From contig NC_053415.1 of NCBI RefSeq assembly GCF_016859285.1, positions 16,935,001-16,999,000 on the forward strand: a stretch of DNA of 64,000 nucleotides. The letters are read 5' to 3'. The stretch comes from Xiphias gladius. Its lineage: Eukaryota > Chordata > Actinopteri > Istiophoriformes > Xiphiidae. Below the pieces are notes generated by a model. It had not been told where the DNA came from. It did no database searches and was given only the letters and a program-made list of their open reading frames with translations. A program made the translations under genes and the position numbers. Of this stretch, positions 51,820-63,455 are shown in pieces. Numbering within the stretch: position 1 is the stretch's first letter; each line of letters starts with the position of its first letter.

Positions 51820-54800
51820 CTGTAGAGACAAAATGGTTAAGTAAAATCCAATGATTTCTCAGAGAAAGAAAAGAAGAGCACAGAAATGTGACAGTGTGAA
51901 GATGACACAGTTCCTCTGACCTCTCCTCCTGACTGAAGATGAAACTGGTCCTGGAGTGGTTCCTGATTTGGTCTTCTGGTCCTGAGTTTTCTGTAGAGAT
52001 CAAGCCCTGACATATAAAGATACCCATCCCATTCTAGGTGTTGCAGGTATTTTATATATTATTAAATGAGAGTTCACACATGGGACAATGGAGAATAAAC
52101 CCAAAGAAACTAGTAAAGAAGTAAAGCAAATAGAAATCTTGTAATAACAATAGGCTGAGCTGAAACGAATAGCTGATGAATCGATTAGTCCATTGACAGA
52201 AAATTAATCAGAGACTGTTTTGATTATTGATTAATCATCCTAATCATTTTTCAAGAAAAAAGACCAGGAGTTCCCTAGTTGTAGCCCTCCATGGTAATGA
52301 TTTGCGGCTTTCCTCTGTTTTATATCATTGTACATTGAATATCTTTGGGTGTTTTTCGGATGCAACAAGATGTCTGAAGACATCACCGTGTACTCTTGGA
52401 AACCATGATGAAACCATTTTTTTTTGCTATTTTCTGACATTTCACAGACTGAACAAGAAATTAATTGATCGAAAAAGTAATTAGACGATCAGTCAATGAT
52501 GAAAGTAATTATTAGTTACAGCCCCTTATTAAAAAAGCACAGAGGCTACTATTCCAGGTGATATTGTGTGTTACAACATAATGTTGCTTGCGCACAAATA
52601 CACACAAATGCAAACTGGCAAATTATGGCAAATTAAACAGAAAAAAAATGATGTGCCTTATCAAAGTCAATTTACATTTGCAAAGATATTCTGGCCATTT
52701 CTTTTGACTTTTTTTTAAGTATTGTAACACAATGATCCATGTGTTCAAGTACAGTTAGTGAATCCTGTAAATTTTGTCAAATACAGTTTTTTTTGATATG
52801 GTGATGACAGTAGTGGGGTTACATTTACTACTATTTGGTTATGTTTACTTTTTGACAGTAATGCATTTGCTAGCACAACTTAAAGTTTGGCAATAGTTTG
52901 TCTAAGCCCATTGCATGGCTGTCAATTCTTTACAGGAAATCTGTTTGCATGACTTTACAATTAAATCCAAGTATCCATCAATGCTCTGTGCATGTAGCTA
53001 CACTGTAGCTGCATACGACACACGCTCATGCATGTAACCACAGTGTAGCGACATGCTACATGCATTAGCTCTGTAGCAGCCATCGCCAGGGCCAAAGCCA
53101 GGATTTTAGGTCACAAGTCTGTTATATTGTGTATAATTTTTGTTTGCCAGCCTGAAGTGCTGAATGCTGTTTCAGTGCCTGCTCCACACTTCCAGGTAAA
53201 AAATAATGGTTGAGATATATTGATTCTCTTTCATGGATTGGTATCAAATCTCAATACTTGAGCACCGATCAAATATAAAAAGCGTCGGGTATCAAAATTC
53301 AGTATTAAATTCTTTGTCAGATTTTAGGCTTTTTGACTTATTCTTTGATTAGATGTTCCCGGATTCATGTAAGGGAATTTGACTAACTTTAAATTTTATT
53401 TTATTCTATTTAGGAAAATTTCTATATTTTACGCAATACAGTGAGCAATTTGAAATATTTTGTTAAATTAAAAGGAAAGGGTCAAAACATGTTTGTATTC
53501 CAGAGGGTAAGCTGTGCGTTTGGACTGATATCGATGCCCTTATGTTTTTTATTGATAATTTGCTGGCGTAAATTTGTCCTGTCTTATTTAAGAAGTCTAA
53601 ACGTACAGGACTGGAAAAAAAAACACACCATGAGTACGTTTTTTAGCTTTAGGACCCCAGGTTGCCACAAATACCAAACAAAAACACAAAGAACATGACC
53701 ACGGTGACAACAAGGATAGCTGTGGCCCTAACCCCATTTTCATTGGCAGCATTTTTTGTATTTCCTCCCAACATTGTACCCTCCAGTGTGCAGAAAAAAA
53801 TGCTTGACCAAAGGACAAGGCACATTTCAAGGTCAATAAATTACTTGTAGCTGGTTGTGTCATTTTTTTGTACAGCCATGAAAATAGAGCCATAAACAGT
53901 TGATTCACCCAATGCAGATGAACGAGGCTTTGTTTGAAGTGATCACAGCATTGAAAATAGGTATGAGGAATATTATTTATCAATTGATAAAACAATCTCA
54001 CCACAAGGCCCATTTAGTTGCTGTTCTGGAGCTTTTGATAGGATGCTTAAAGTGAGAATTGTAACTTCGTAAAGATGAAATAAAACCTTTTTCTTCTTTG
54101 AAATGAAAAGTTAAATAAAATGTTAAACACTCCTTTTAATGTCAGCTAATGTTCTCTGGGTAGACATGTCTGTTTAATTGACTTTCCTGAGTCAGTTCAT
54201 TGACCTTCTGACTCTGCTTTACTTGTGCTATTCTTACACTATATTTTGGCATTTAACATTATCTCATAATTGTAACTTGTCAATATTTTGCAGATGTTAC
54301 ATACTTTTGCTTTAAAGAGCTCAGAAAAAATAATAATGTGAACATCCAGGATAGCTGGGCAACTTGGTCAAGAACTACAAAACATCTAACGAGTGGGCTC
54401 TACATCTACTTCTGGTGAGCTTATATTGTTAACTGTTTCCAGGGTCAAGAGGGAACTTTCAGTTTTAATTAAATCAATGCTATGAGCACCGCAAAGAAAG
54501 TTCCGATTGCATTTTTTTTTTATTGGGGTGGAAGCAAAATTGCAGAAATTTCAAAACCAGGACATATTACACCAATATGGAAAGACATCCCTTGGAATAA
54601 GTCAATAGGGTCAATAATGATTTGTTTGCAATTTGGGCAAACTAACCCTTTAAATGTGGACCCACTATCTATGATTGAGCTTTATGGTGAAATCAGCCTT
54701 AGTTCATTGTACTGACAACTACTCTGCACTGGAACAGAGAAGAGTAAATGAAGTGAGGTGAATTTGGTCATAGTTAAAATTTGAAAGCTAAAAGGTGTTA

Positions 54801-55477
54801 CTCACCTGCAGAGGCATAAAGCTGGAGTGATGCCACACAGAAGCAATCCAATTACAGGCGTGAGAGTGTATAGAAAATACCACGACTGGAACGATTGGGT
54901 GATTTCTGCAAAAAATTAGATGAGAATTAACTCAATTAGCGTGCAGTTGGAGATCCGAAGTGCACTGCTTTGTGCTCTACCTACCTTCAGGTTTCTCAGC
55001 CACGGTTAAATTCCACTCGGTACACTTTGTGCCTTTTCTGTCAATTACATCACATTTATAGAGTCCTGCATCATCATTCTGAACATTAAAAATATTCAGT
55101 TCAGAAGATAAGCCAAAGTCTATTCTCACTTTGTGAGAGGAAAAATTGGAACTTGTCTTATTCTGTACAGCTGAATAAGCAAAACGAAATCTGCCTTTGG
55201 TCCAGTTGATTTGTGATGCATTTGTCACGGACGTGTTGCAAGTGAGCATGACAGAGTCTCCCCTCGACACCACTTTACTCCAGTGATTAACTTGATTGAT
55301 ACCTAACATAGGAGGAAACAATCAATCAATACACAATGAAATCTGTAATTAAATCCAGAGAAAAAAAAAACACACATCATGAACGCAGATCTCCACCGTA
55401 CCTGCAAGGATATGAGACGTAACTGCTAGTTGAATGGAGAGCAGAGCTGCTTGGTTTAGGTGAAACATGTTGGCCAT
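51718..55477 (-). CDS. Single V-set Ig membrane receptor (copy C, complete)
   Basis: Five exons join in frame: 55477-55402, 55302-54985, 54905-54806, 51990-51921 and 51819-51718 (666 nt, 221 aa). Residues 1-26 are a signal peptide. Residues 27-131 form one V-type Ig domain with C47, W59 (SQINWTKG) and C109 (DAGLYKC), an extra C119, and several N-glycosylation sequons. The membrane helix covers about 141-164 (WYFLYTLTPVIGLLLCG), followed by KLRTRRP. The tail ends QYKERLNSIYGLY: three tyrosines, but no exact ITIM, since the residue three after each tyrosine is not I/V/L. I do not recognise the family. A TIGIT-like or other PVR-binding receptor is conceivable, from the SQ motif, single-V layout and nectin-like neighbour, but the TFPxG motif is absent. 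A plasma-membrane immune receptor is the most likely general role. Confidence 0.75.
51921..51990 (-). CDS. Copy C exon 4 (membrane-proximal tail)
   Basis: Acceptor GATCTCTACAG, donor GGAGAG/GTCAGA. It reads KLRTRRPNQEPLQDQFHLQ, then SGGE, continuing the basic stop-transfer segment after the membrane exon in phase 2. Confidence 0.65.
52157..52527. mobile_element. Non-autonomous DNA element between the duplicated blocks
   Basis: The left end GCTGAAACGAATAGCTGATG and the right end TTATTAGTTACAGC are partly inverted copies. The interior (ATCGATTAGTCCATTGACAG, ATATCTTTGGGTGTTTT, CATTTCACAGAC) is a common fish repeat. It lies in the long third intron of copy C. Confidence 0.65.
53649..53764 (-). 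other. Open membrane-type segment in block C
   Basis: Same sequence as 48544-48659; it would be an alternative terminal membrane exon inside intron 3 of copy C. See that entry for the splice-site doubt. Confidence 0.3.
54806..54905 (-). CDS. Copy C exon 3 (membrane helix)
   Basis: Acceptor TAATTTTTTGCAG, donor CTGCAG/GTGAGT. It encodes EITQSFQSWYFLYTLTPVIG, then LLLCGITPALCLC. It enters in phase 1 and leaves in phase 2. Confidence 0.75.
54985..55302 (-). CDS. Copy C exon 2 (V-set domain)
   Basis: Acceptor TCCTATGTTAG, donor GAAG/GTAGGT. It holds the cysteine pair, Trp and DDAGLYKC motif of a V-type domain and ends LTVAEKPE. Confidence 0.88.
55402..55477 (-). CDS. Copy C exon 1 (signal peptide)
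   Basis: MANMFHLNQAALLSIQLAV then TSHILAG; a second Met at residue 4 is an alternative start. Donor GCAG/GTACGG, phase 1. Confidence 0.8.
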
Positions 55478-55513
55478 CAGACGGCGAAAAACCGACTGGA
55501 GCTACGCAGTCGG

Positions 55514-55521
55514 CCTTTATA
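55514..55521 (-). promoter_or_regulatory. TATA box of copy C
   Basis: TATAAAGG on the - strand lies 37 bases upstream of the start codon, implying a very short 5' UTR. Next to it CCGACTG (55492-55498) and CAGTCGG (55507-55513) could pair into a 7-bp hairpin. An ETS-like GGAAGTGG (+ strand) followed by TTTG lies at 55550-55561. Confidence 0.5.
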
Positions 55522-56245
55522 TGTCTTTGTGGAGGAGGCACAGAGAAAAGGAAGTGGTTTGCTTCTGTTAAACTAAGCTAAGAACTAAGATATGTGTCAC
55601 ACCTTTGACTGAACATAACGTTAAGTCATGTAGTACTTATATACATAATAATTCATGCTCGGTCTTTCTTGAAAATAAACTGGGAATGTGATTATTTTAC
55701 AAATCATTTTTCCAGTTCATTTTAGTTACTCATGTAATGAATTGCACCATAAAATGCACATTTGACATGTGCAATGTTCAACTGCAGGAAAAATACCTCT
55801 GCATATTCCTCTACACATATTGACCACAGAGTGTGAACCTACAGCAGCTAAGAACTAACATATGTGCAACAAGTTCAATGGAACTTGGCTTTATGTAAGA
55901 ACCAGAAATACAATTATTTAATTAAAATCACAATATTGAGAATTTAAACTCTGTCCTTTTTGAAAATAAACTGAAAATGGCTTCATTAGCAATAACATGA
56001 TAAACAATGCACATAATAGACATGCTCGACTGCAGGAAAAACACATCTGCATGATGCTAAAGACACGCTAGCCACGAAGTATGACCCTACTGCTGCGTGT
56101 GGTTTCAGAGCATGTCAGAGACTTTTTGATGCTTATAAGAAACATAATAACCAGGTCTTGAATGACTTTCCTGTCGTGCTCAGTGAATTCTCAATACGTT
56201 TCACCAGAGGAGTCAACAGCTTCTACTTTGGAAAAGTTCACTGTT

Positions 56246-57109
56246 TTGACCACAGAGTGTGAACCTACAGCAGTAGTCACACTTCGCAGTTGCTCAACAT
56301 GTTGCATGCTTTATGATGCTTACAGCAAGTCACATCGACCAGGTCTTGGCAATAATCCTCTTTTGTTTATCAGTGCACAAAAGAAACAACAAAAAACAAA
56401 AAAACAAAAAACAAAACAGATTTCTTCAGCAACCAAATTGTTGAACCCACCAATCCCAAGCATCAGTATTCAGTGCTCATCCATCACAGTGGTCCCAAAT
56501 TATGGCTTGCCTTTACAATAACTTTATGTCAGTGAAGTATAATTTCATTCATATAAATGAAACATATGCACAGAATTCAAATCTCTTGGGTCTTTCTTCG
56601 AGGATATCAACATATCTTGGTGAGGGAAGCACATAGAAAACTTTGACCTTTTTTAAAATCTTTTTTGAGAATGGCCCCTCTCTCTCTCTGCCAATTTCAT
56701 GCACTGACCATAGCCCTACATCCTTGAACTCTAGTAGCTACGGTATATGTTTTAATGAAGCAGTTGCAGAAGAAGTACGATATCTCTTTATAAAAGGAAA
56801 TATATTTGCTCCCACAGTATACAGTAAAACTAAAAAATAACACTCTAGTAAAATAAATTAACTCATAAAAAAAGATTGTAAAAAGGCAGAATTTGTATTT
56901 TGTTTTATTTGATCATAAATAAATTTGACCTTTTCACCTGGTGTAACTTACATTCTTGGTGCTAATGCATTGATAACTTCATTGAGTCTGTATGTACTTT
57001 GTCAGATTCAGCACAAGTAGTTCATAAACTTGTCATGAACCTACATCTTCTCTTCATTTTATCTGTATATATTTAACCTATTGGAAACTGGCTGTACTAA
57101 CTGTATATA
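56246..57109. other. No gene seen
   Basis: AT-rich sequence with an AAAACAAAAAAC-rich patch near 56385-56420. A short frame at 56162-56521 on the + strand has no recognisable motif. Confidence 0.5.
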
Positions 57110-57320
57110 CTAACCAAGAACTTTATTAGGAAAACCTGTATACCTGCTTATTCATACAATAAGCCAATCAGCCAATCATGTGGCAGCAGTGTAATGTATA
57201 AAATCAGGCAGATACAGGTCAGGAGCTTCAGCTAATGTTCCAACATCAAACATCAGAATGGGGAAAAAATGTGAACTCAATGTTTCAAACTGGTGTCATG
57301 AACATAACTAGTTGTTCAAT
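57110..57320 (+). mobile_element. Interspersed repeat beginning ACTTTATTAGGAAAACC, copy 2
   Basis: Same family and orientation as 43918-44160, extending further on the right with CATCAGAATGGGGAAAAAAT. Confidence 0.7.
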
Positions 57321-57794
57321 AGAACACCTTTTGGATGTGGTAGAATGGATCCACTACAGATAAAACAGATCTACTTATTCAAGCAAAATGTGTTCCAACA
57401 AGTCATTTAGTTCACTTGTCATGAAATGTCGTGGTCTGTTAGCCTGTAGATCCCATACGGTTCATCTGTTTAACAAATAAGAAAATATGTAATATGAGTA
57501 AGGCTATAGCTTAGCTGACACAAGGTGTTATCCCAAACGTACATGAAGGCTCTGACAGAATACAGGCTGACTCTTGTTTCCTTTATTTCTACCCATATAC
57601 ACATCGAGGGACTCAGACTCTGCTCTCAGAAAAGTACAAGAACAGGAAACTCACTTTTCAAATCTGTCAGAGACAAACATGTGGCATGTGATCTACAGTA
57701 CACTTCGCATAGATACATAGGATTTGTAAAGCCTCTGGATTGATCACAGGTGTGTAAATGTATGTAAAAGAGGTAACAAACACAGCATGTATGA

Positions 57795-57890
57795 TACGAG
57801 AACTAATGTGAATTGCAGGACACATTGATCATTGATACTTCGAACGCACCTTGCGGCCCCGGGTTCCTACGCCTGTCTGAGGGTCGCTTC
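57795..57890 (+). pseudogene. 3' part of 5.8S rRNA, truncated
   Basis: The stretch contains AATGTGAATTGCAGGACACA, TTGATCATTGATACTTCGAA, TGCGGCCCCGGGTTCCTACG and CCTGTCTGAGGGTCGCTT, in the order found in vertebrate 5.8S rRNA. The first part of the gene is missing; the normal C/G-rich hairpin after GGGTTCCT has lost about eight bases, and GAGCGTCGC is GAGGGTCGC. It is a dispersed rDNA fragment, not a functional gene. Confidence 0.88.
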
Positions 57891-58000
57891 TCCATCAATC
57901 GGAAACGTCCCGCGTTTCCGCGGCTGGGGGCAGTCGCAGGCGGCCTTCCCGCCGCCTTCGTCCCCCTAAGTGCAGACTTTTCTCTCTGGGATTTGTTTGT
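57891..58000 (+). other. Probable ITS2 remnant continuing the rDNA fragment
   Basis: Immediately after the 5.8S end the sequence stays strongly GC-rich (CCCGCGTTTCCGCGGCTGGG, GCAGGCGGCCTTCCCGCCGC), unlike the AT-rich surroundings, as expected of ITS2. No 28S start is recognisable. Confidence 0.6.
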
Positions 58001-58019
58001 TACCTCTTTGGGACCTTTT

Positions 58020-58130
58020 CCGTTACAAACACTAACCTTGCCAGGACCAGTAGTCCTCATGGGGACCAATCCCAGTCCAAGTGAAGCAAAATGTCATTTC
58101 TCTGGTCCTGGTAAAGGTTAGGGTTAGGGT
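58020..58130. repeat. Interspersed repeat fragment with two telomere-like units
   Basis: The motifs AGGACCAGTAGTCCTCATGG and TCTGGTCCTGGTAAAGG, followed by TTAGGGTTAGGG, are a combination often seen in fish DNA. Two TTAGGG units are too few to suggest a telomeric insertion. Confidence 0.5.
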
Positions 58131-58188
58131 ATCCACAATAAATGGAAGTCATTGAAATGTACTAACAAAGATAGCTGTGCAAAGTTCT

Positions 58189-58219
58189 ATCTCTCTCTTT
58201 CTCTCTTTCTCTCTTTCTC

Positions 58220-58252
<33 letters not shown>

Positions 58253-58290
58253 GCGTTTGTGTGTGCGTGTGTGTGTGTGTGCATGTGTGT
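58189..58290. repeat. Compound (TCTCTT)n and (GT)n microsatellite
   Basis: A CT-rich run is followed by an interrupted GT run with TGCG and TTTG breaks. Confidence 0.9.
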
Positions 58291-58848
58291 CTGTCATAGG
58301 CTGGTGGTGGTAGTTTATTACAAGGTTGTTTTATTAAACTGTATTAGTTTTAACTATGTGTACCTAATAAACTGGCAATCAAGTGTAATTGATTTCTCCT
58401 TTCCTACAAAATGCCTTTTTTTTCTTCCGTTGTACCTGCATTCAACCAGTAAGTATTTTTTCTGTATTTTTTTCCCCTTCCTTTCTCGCTCTCTCGCTCT
58501 CTCTCTCTCTCTAATGCAGGACTGATGGAGCAGAATTTGATTATAGGCTGAAGATCTATTTAAGGGGTAGAGGATGACAAAAGGTCTGCAGATGGCTGGA
58601 GCTGCCAGAAGAAAAAAAAAAAGGCAAGCTTCTTCAATTTATTTGAATGATGGGAGAGACACGTTTTAAATGTGTGTCTCATATATTTGTGTGTGTGTGT
58701 ATTTGTGTGTTAAGGGGTATCAGTGCTTTGTAGATTTTATATGTCTGATGTGATACACTTTCTTGTTTGGATGCTAGCCCCCTCCCACTCTGTATGACTT
58801 GTTGAGTGTATTTCCTTGTTGTTACTGTATGTTTTTGTATATGCAAAT

Positions 58849-58989
<141 letters not shown>

Positions 58990-59461
58990 GTTTTGTTTTT
59001 CCCCAAATGCCAGGTTAATGAATGAGGCCTTTGGTAATGGTAGTCTGCAGGCGCCCTTGGCCATATGCACCAGAAACTGAGTGAGAAGAGGCTGCAAAGA
59101 GAGAGAACACTGCTTTTCACCAACAACATGTGAACTTTTCAGCATCATCTCATTTGTTTCCATTAGGACAGAAAAACCTCTCCAAACCATCTGTCTTAAC
59201 ACAACCATGAGTAGCACTGACTAACTGTTTTGACTGCATTCATTATCTCTCCTTCCCTCTCCTCAATACGCGCAACCGGGAAATTATGACGGCAGAGTGA
59301 TACCGTGCACAAAAGATTGAAGTAGGAGTCCTGATCATATTTTCAGATTCTGAAGGGTCCTCCCACACACAAATGCACCTAGTACAGGAAGCCTGGACCC
59401 TCAACCCTTTACCACACACTTTCGCACTTATTTTTAATCAAGACTTTAAGAGCTCTTGAGG

Positions 59462-59464
<3 letters not shown>

Positions 59465-59521
<57 letters not shown>
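59465..59521. repeat. (CA)n microsatellite with central CG run
   Basis: CA repeats surround a CGCGCGCG core, a mixture prone to left-handed DNA. Confidence 0.95.
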
Positions 59522-62500
59522 GGCTGCCTCTGAATCACACTTCAGTAGGCCTTAAGAAAAAGACATGATAGAAAAAACGTGATTAAAGAAAACTCCAGGA
59601 GCAAAAAAGTGTGTGTGTGTGTCTGTGTGTACTTTTTCTTACTCTGAGTGTTTCTGTGAGAGTGATTCGGTGTGACCATGGCTGGTCTGACCCTTTCAGG
59701 CATTGATGGATGTTTGTGAATATTTGAGATGCCTCTCGGAAAGCCCCTGGAAGAACACAGAGAGACATCAGAGGAGCTAATACCTCTGTTCTCCATCCTG
59801 AATACTGCATGGTTTGCCCCTATGTACGTGCACAGTGCTTGAATTTAATCTCAGTGGTAGCAGAACACAGTTTTGATGGCTTGGAGAGGGAGTATGTAAT
59901 GTTTGTTGGACGTTGCAGCAATAAGAGAGATTAAACAGTTTATCTGATTAAGTATTCATTTTCCCCCATCTGACTACAGAACGTGGTGAAAGTCAATTCG
60001 TTGTAAATGTGTTTCCTTTTCTGAGCCGGTGCTTAAGATTTCACACATATCTGTGGGTGTGTGTGCAGAATAACAAGAAACAGATGGCAAAAACTGATAA
60101 AGCAGATGACAGAATGAACTGTCTGTCAGCTTTTGCATTACATATTAATTAAGCTTCTCATAGAAACATTCTGTTTCCATTTTTTCTATTAATTTTAGCA
60201 TTATTATTATTTGTTGTAAGAGGTGGACATAAATAGGGGAAATAACATACATATATTAAAGGCCTGTAACACTGGAGAGGGTGTATCGGGGATTAGGAAC
60301 AGAAATGCCAACTGTTGATTTCAATTAATCTTTATATGAAAATAAACATGTGCTGATGCTGTTTTCACGTCTATCAGAAAATGTTCATATATAACTAATT
60401 TCTTCCGAAAACTAGGTCTAGGCCAGGGTTGACATCCTGAGTTGCACACGTGAGCATCTGACCAAAACCATGAAAAACACTTTGCATGCTTCAATGGATA
60501 TTGTATTGCAAGAATGGAGATTAAAAGGAAAACAAATATACGAAAACGAAGATACATTGTCAGCGTACAGTGAATGCTTTGTTATAATGTCAAAAGAGTA
60601 CTCTATAGAGTTATGATGGCACTCACAAGGGATAATTTTTTTATATTATCAAAATTGATGCAGCAGAGCCAGAAATGTTGTTTTTTTTATTCCACACATT
60701 CTTTTTCTTTTCAAAACCTGGTGTCTACATTACCCCCAATTCCCAGGTTTCGTGTCGCTCTCCCTACAGCAACAGAAGACTTTGTACAATTTTACATATG
60801 CAGTAGTACTCCCCAAGATCTGTAAACAAACTTCGATAAAATGGGTGGTTTTCCCCTTTAAGGATTAAAGGATAATTCTGGTATTTTTAAACCTGGGCCC
60901 CATTTTCCCATCTTTTTGGGTCTAAATGTTATTAGGGACAAAAAATTTTGGAATCAGTCCAATATTGAGCAACAGCGCTATAAGCGGATGCCGGACAAAT
61001 GCCCCTTTTGGTTACATTGTTTCATGGTAAAGACAGTTTGGAGTCCAGGTTGGTTGCCAAAAAGTCATAACACTGAAAAGTTAAGTAGCAGTTTAGTTCA
61101 GTCATCTTACCAACATCAAATTTGTCTCTGTTGCATTGTAGCCTCGCTTCACAGTTGAAGATTTGTTTCGTAACTCCCACAGGGAAGCACAAAAAAGAAA
61201 GAAAAAAGAGAACACGTTTCCTCTTCTTTTTCACAGCTTCCTGCATGCCAGCAAAACAGGGAGGTAATATGGAAAAATATCCATCAACAGTAATATGCAG
61301 GAAAACTAACTTTTTCAAACAAAAAGCTGCAATGTTTTCATGTTTTTCCCTGCTTTATATTCAACATCAATGCAGGTAGAATGAGAAACACCAGAACACA
61401 CACACACAAACACACATGCCCACACACACACACACTCTCAAATAACACAAACACACACTCAACAGCGAGCCCCAGGGTGTCGAATAATCACAGCATCTAT
61501 TTAAACAGGTATGTTTCCACAGAGGGGGATGAAGTTATATATAATTGATGGCTTGCAGTGGGAAAAAATCATTCATCCTCTTCTTTCTATTCAAAATTCA
61601 GTGTGCTGCGGTGTTCAGTGCCTTAGCCTGTCGTTCTTAATCACTCTTTAATTACTCCTCACTGGAGCATGCACACCAGCAGTGGGTTTTAATCCTGAAA
61701 TACTGAAATCATAAGAACCTTTGAACAATAATCTTTCAGCACATGGGGAAAAGGGTCTCTCCATGCAGGACCTCTGTGGATGTGGGTCTGATTGAAGGAC
61801 ACAGCCAGAAAGGGACATCGTGTGAAATTGTTTGAATTGCCTTGTAGATCAATGATGTGACAGTCGGCTGAAATAGGATATCACATGGAAATTGTAATAA
61901 TAAGAAATATGATGGGTATACAACCAAAACTTTGCATACCACATGGAACTACTCAAAGATTTGGCATTTGTTGAGGCTTTAGACAGAGATGTCTGATCAG
62001 ACTCTTTCTATTTTTTGCTTGTGTTGGAAGTCGCGGCAGTTCATTGTAAAACGTCAGAATTTACTGAGATCTAAGCATGTACAAAAGAACTCAAATAAAG
62101 CCAGTTTGCTGATGAAATGTTATTGTGTCTAAAAACAAGGCAGAGAAGTGTACTGATGAATGAATGAATGAATTATCACAAATTAGTAAAAATGTTATAT
62201 TTCATTTTATATGTAAATAATAGAATAGTAAATTTGTGGTGCTTTGACTCGAAGAATTTGTGAAGAAAAAAGAAATTTTTGATTTTATCCGTGGTTACTA
62301 AGAAATGTGTTATTATGGTCAAGTTTAATTATCAAAAGCACAAAAGCAATGTGAATATTAAGGTCTGCATATGTTTCTTGTTCTCTTGATGTTCCGTGTT
62401 ACATTAGTCAAAATTCAGATACTATACAAATTAATTTAACTGTGTTAAATCCCTGTTTGAAAAAAAAAAAACGGAGTTATTCCAAATAATAGAACAAATG

Positions 62501-63200
62501 GCTGGCTGAATAAAATATTTAGACGTTTTCAGTTTCTACTTAAACTGAACTTCTCAGCTGACAAAAGCGCTGGTACTGTAAAATATATTTTAAAAAGACA
62601 CTTTGTTTAATTAAAAATAAATAATAACAACTGCTTCATGATGCCCAGATGAGAATAGAGATTTACGAGATTAATAGGGATTTCGACACAGTTTCCAAGT
62701 GTCTGTAGATAAACAGTATTGCGAAAAGAGAAGTAGATCTAATGGGAACTTTTGTTGTTTTTTTCTTATCCCCTGTAAATTTAATGTTGTACCACGTCTG
62801 CTGGTTGTATAAAGGGAAATACTTGCACTTGACCCATAATAATTTTATTCCGTCAGCTTGGTTCGGAGTTCTTCTGCCCCTAGTGGCCAAAAATGAACTA
62901 ATACAGCTTTAACAAACTGGATAGACCAACTGGACCATTGGTGACTTTAACTGTAAACAACCTTTTAAAAGTAGCTGATGATCATAATAAGGGTCGCTAA
63001 TGTATCATTTGGGTCCGATCATAGAAAATGACTACAGGAGGCAGACGAAATCATCCTATGTAAGACCAGGGTGGCTGATAATGTGTCGGTGACCGACACA
63101 CACACAGTGCCAGTCAAAATAATCCAGGCACCCATAAGGTTTCTTGCAAAATGCATTTGGAGGAACCATTCAGTAATACATGAACGTGATTTTTAGGAGA
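59522..63200. other. No gene seen; scattered repeats
   Basis: A block at 60868-61100 (AAGGATAATTCTGGTATTTT, AACCTGGGCCCCATTTTCCC) resembles a common fish repeat. CA-rich patches occur at 61397-61460 and an A run at 62459-62471. No frame shows a recognisable domain. Confidence 0.5.
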
Positions 63201-63204
63201 CCGT

Positions 63205-63455
63205 GGTTGCACACACTTTCTCCGGTGCCCTCCCTCCTCCACTCTTCTCCAAACGTCCCCTAAGACTCCAGACGTTTTCATTGGCCGCGGCGGTGAGAGA
63301 GGAGGAGGAGAGGCTGACGGACTGGCACGAATTCCTCAGCGCTCCTCAAATTTCTTGAAATCGCGGACCTCCTGCTAGACTCCGTCCCGACAAACATCCA
63401 GACCAGCTCCCACCCTCCGAACAGATTTCCCGAGCGGAGCAGCTTCTCCAAAATG
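63205..63455 (+). promoter_or_regulatory. GC-rich promoter and first exon of a secreted-protein gene
   Basis: GC content rises sharply, with several CpGs (CGCGGCGGTGAGAG, CGAGCGGAGCAG), just before the signal-peptide exon. The first exon appears to end at AAAATG/GTAACG, with the last ATG at 63453-63455. The transcription start is not defined. Confidence 0.5.

Larger units (their letters stand above)
53098..56245. repeat. Segmental duplication, block C
   Basis: Partner of 47995-51136, in the same orientation, offset about 5.1 kb. About 1.96 kb of single-copy DNA (51137-53097), holding the tail exons, separates the two blocks. Confidence 0.95.

Noticed and set aside
58116..58128. Interstitial telomere repeat
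   Set aside because: Only two TTAGGG units; likely part of a common repeat.
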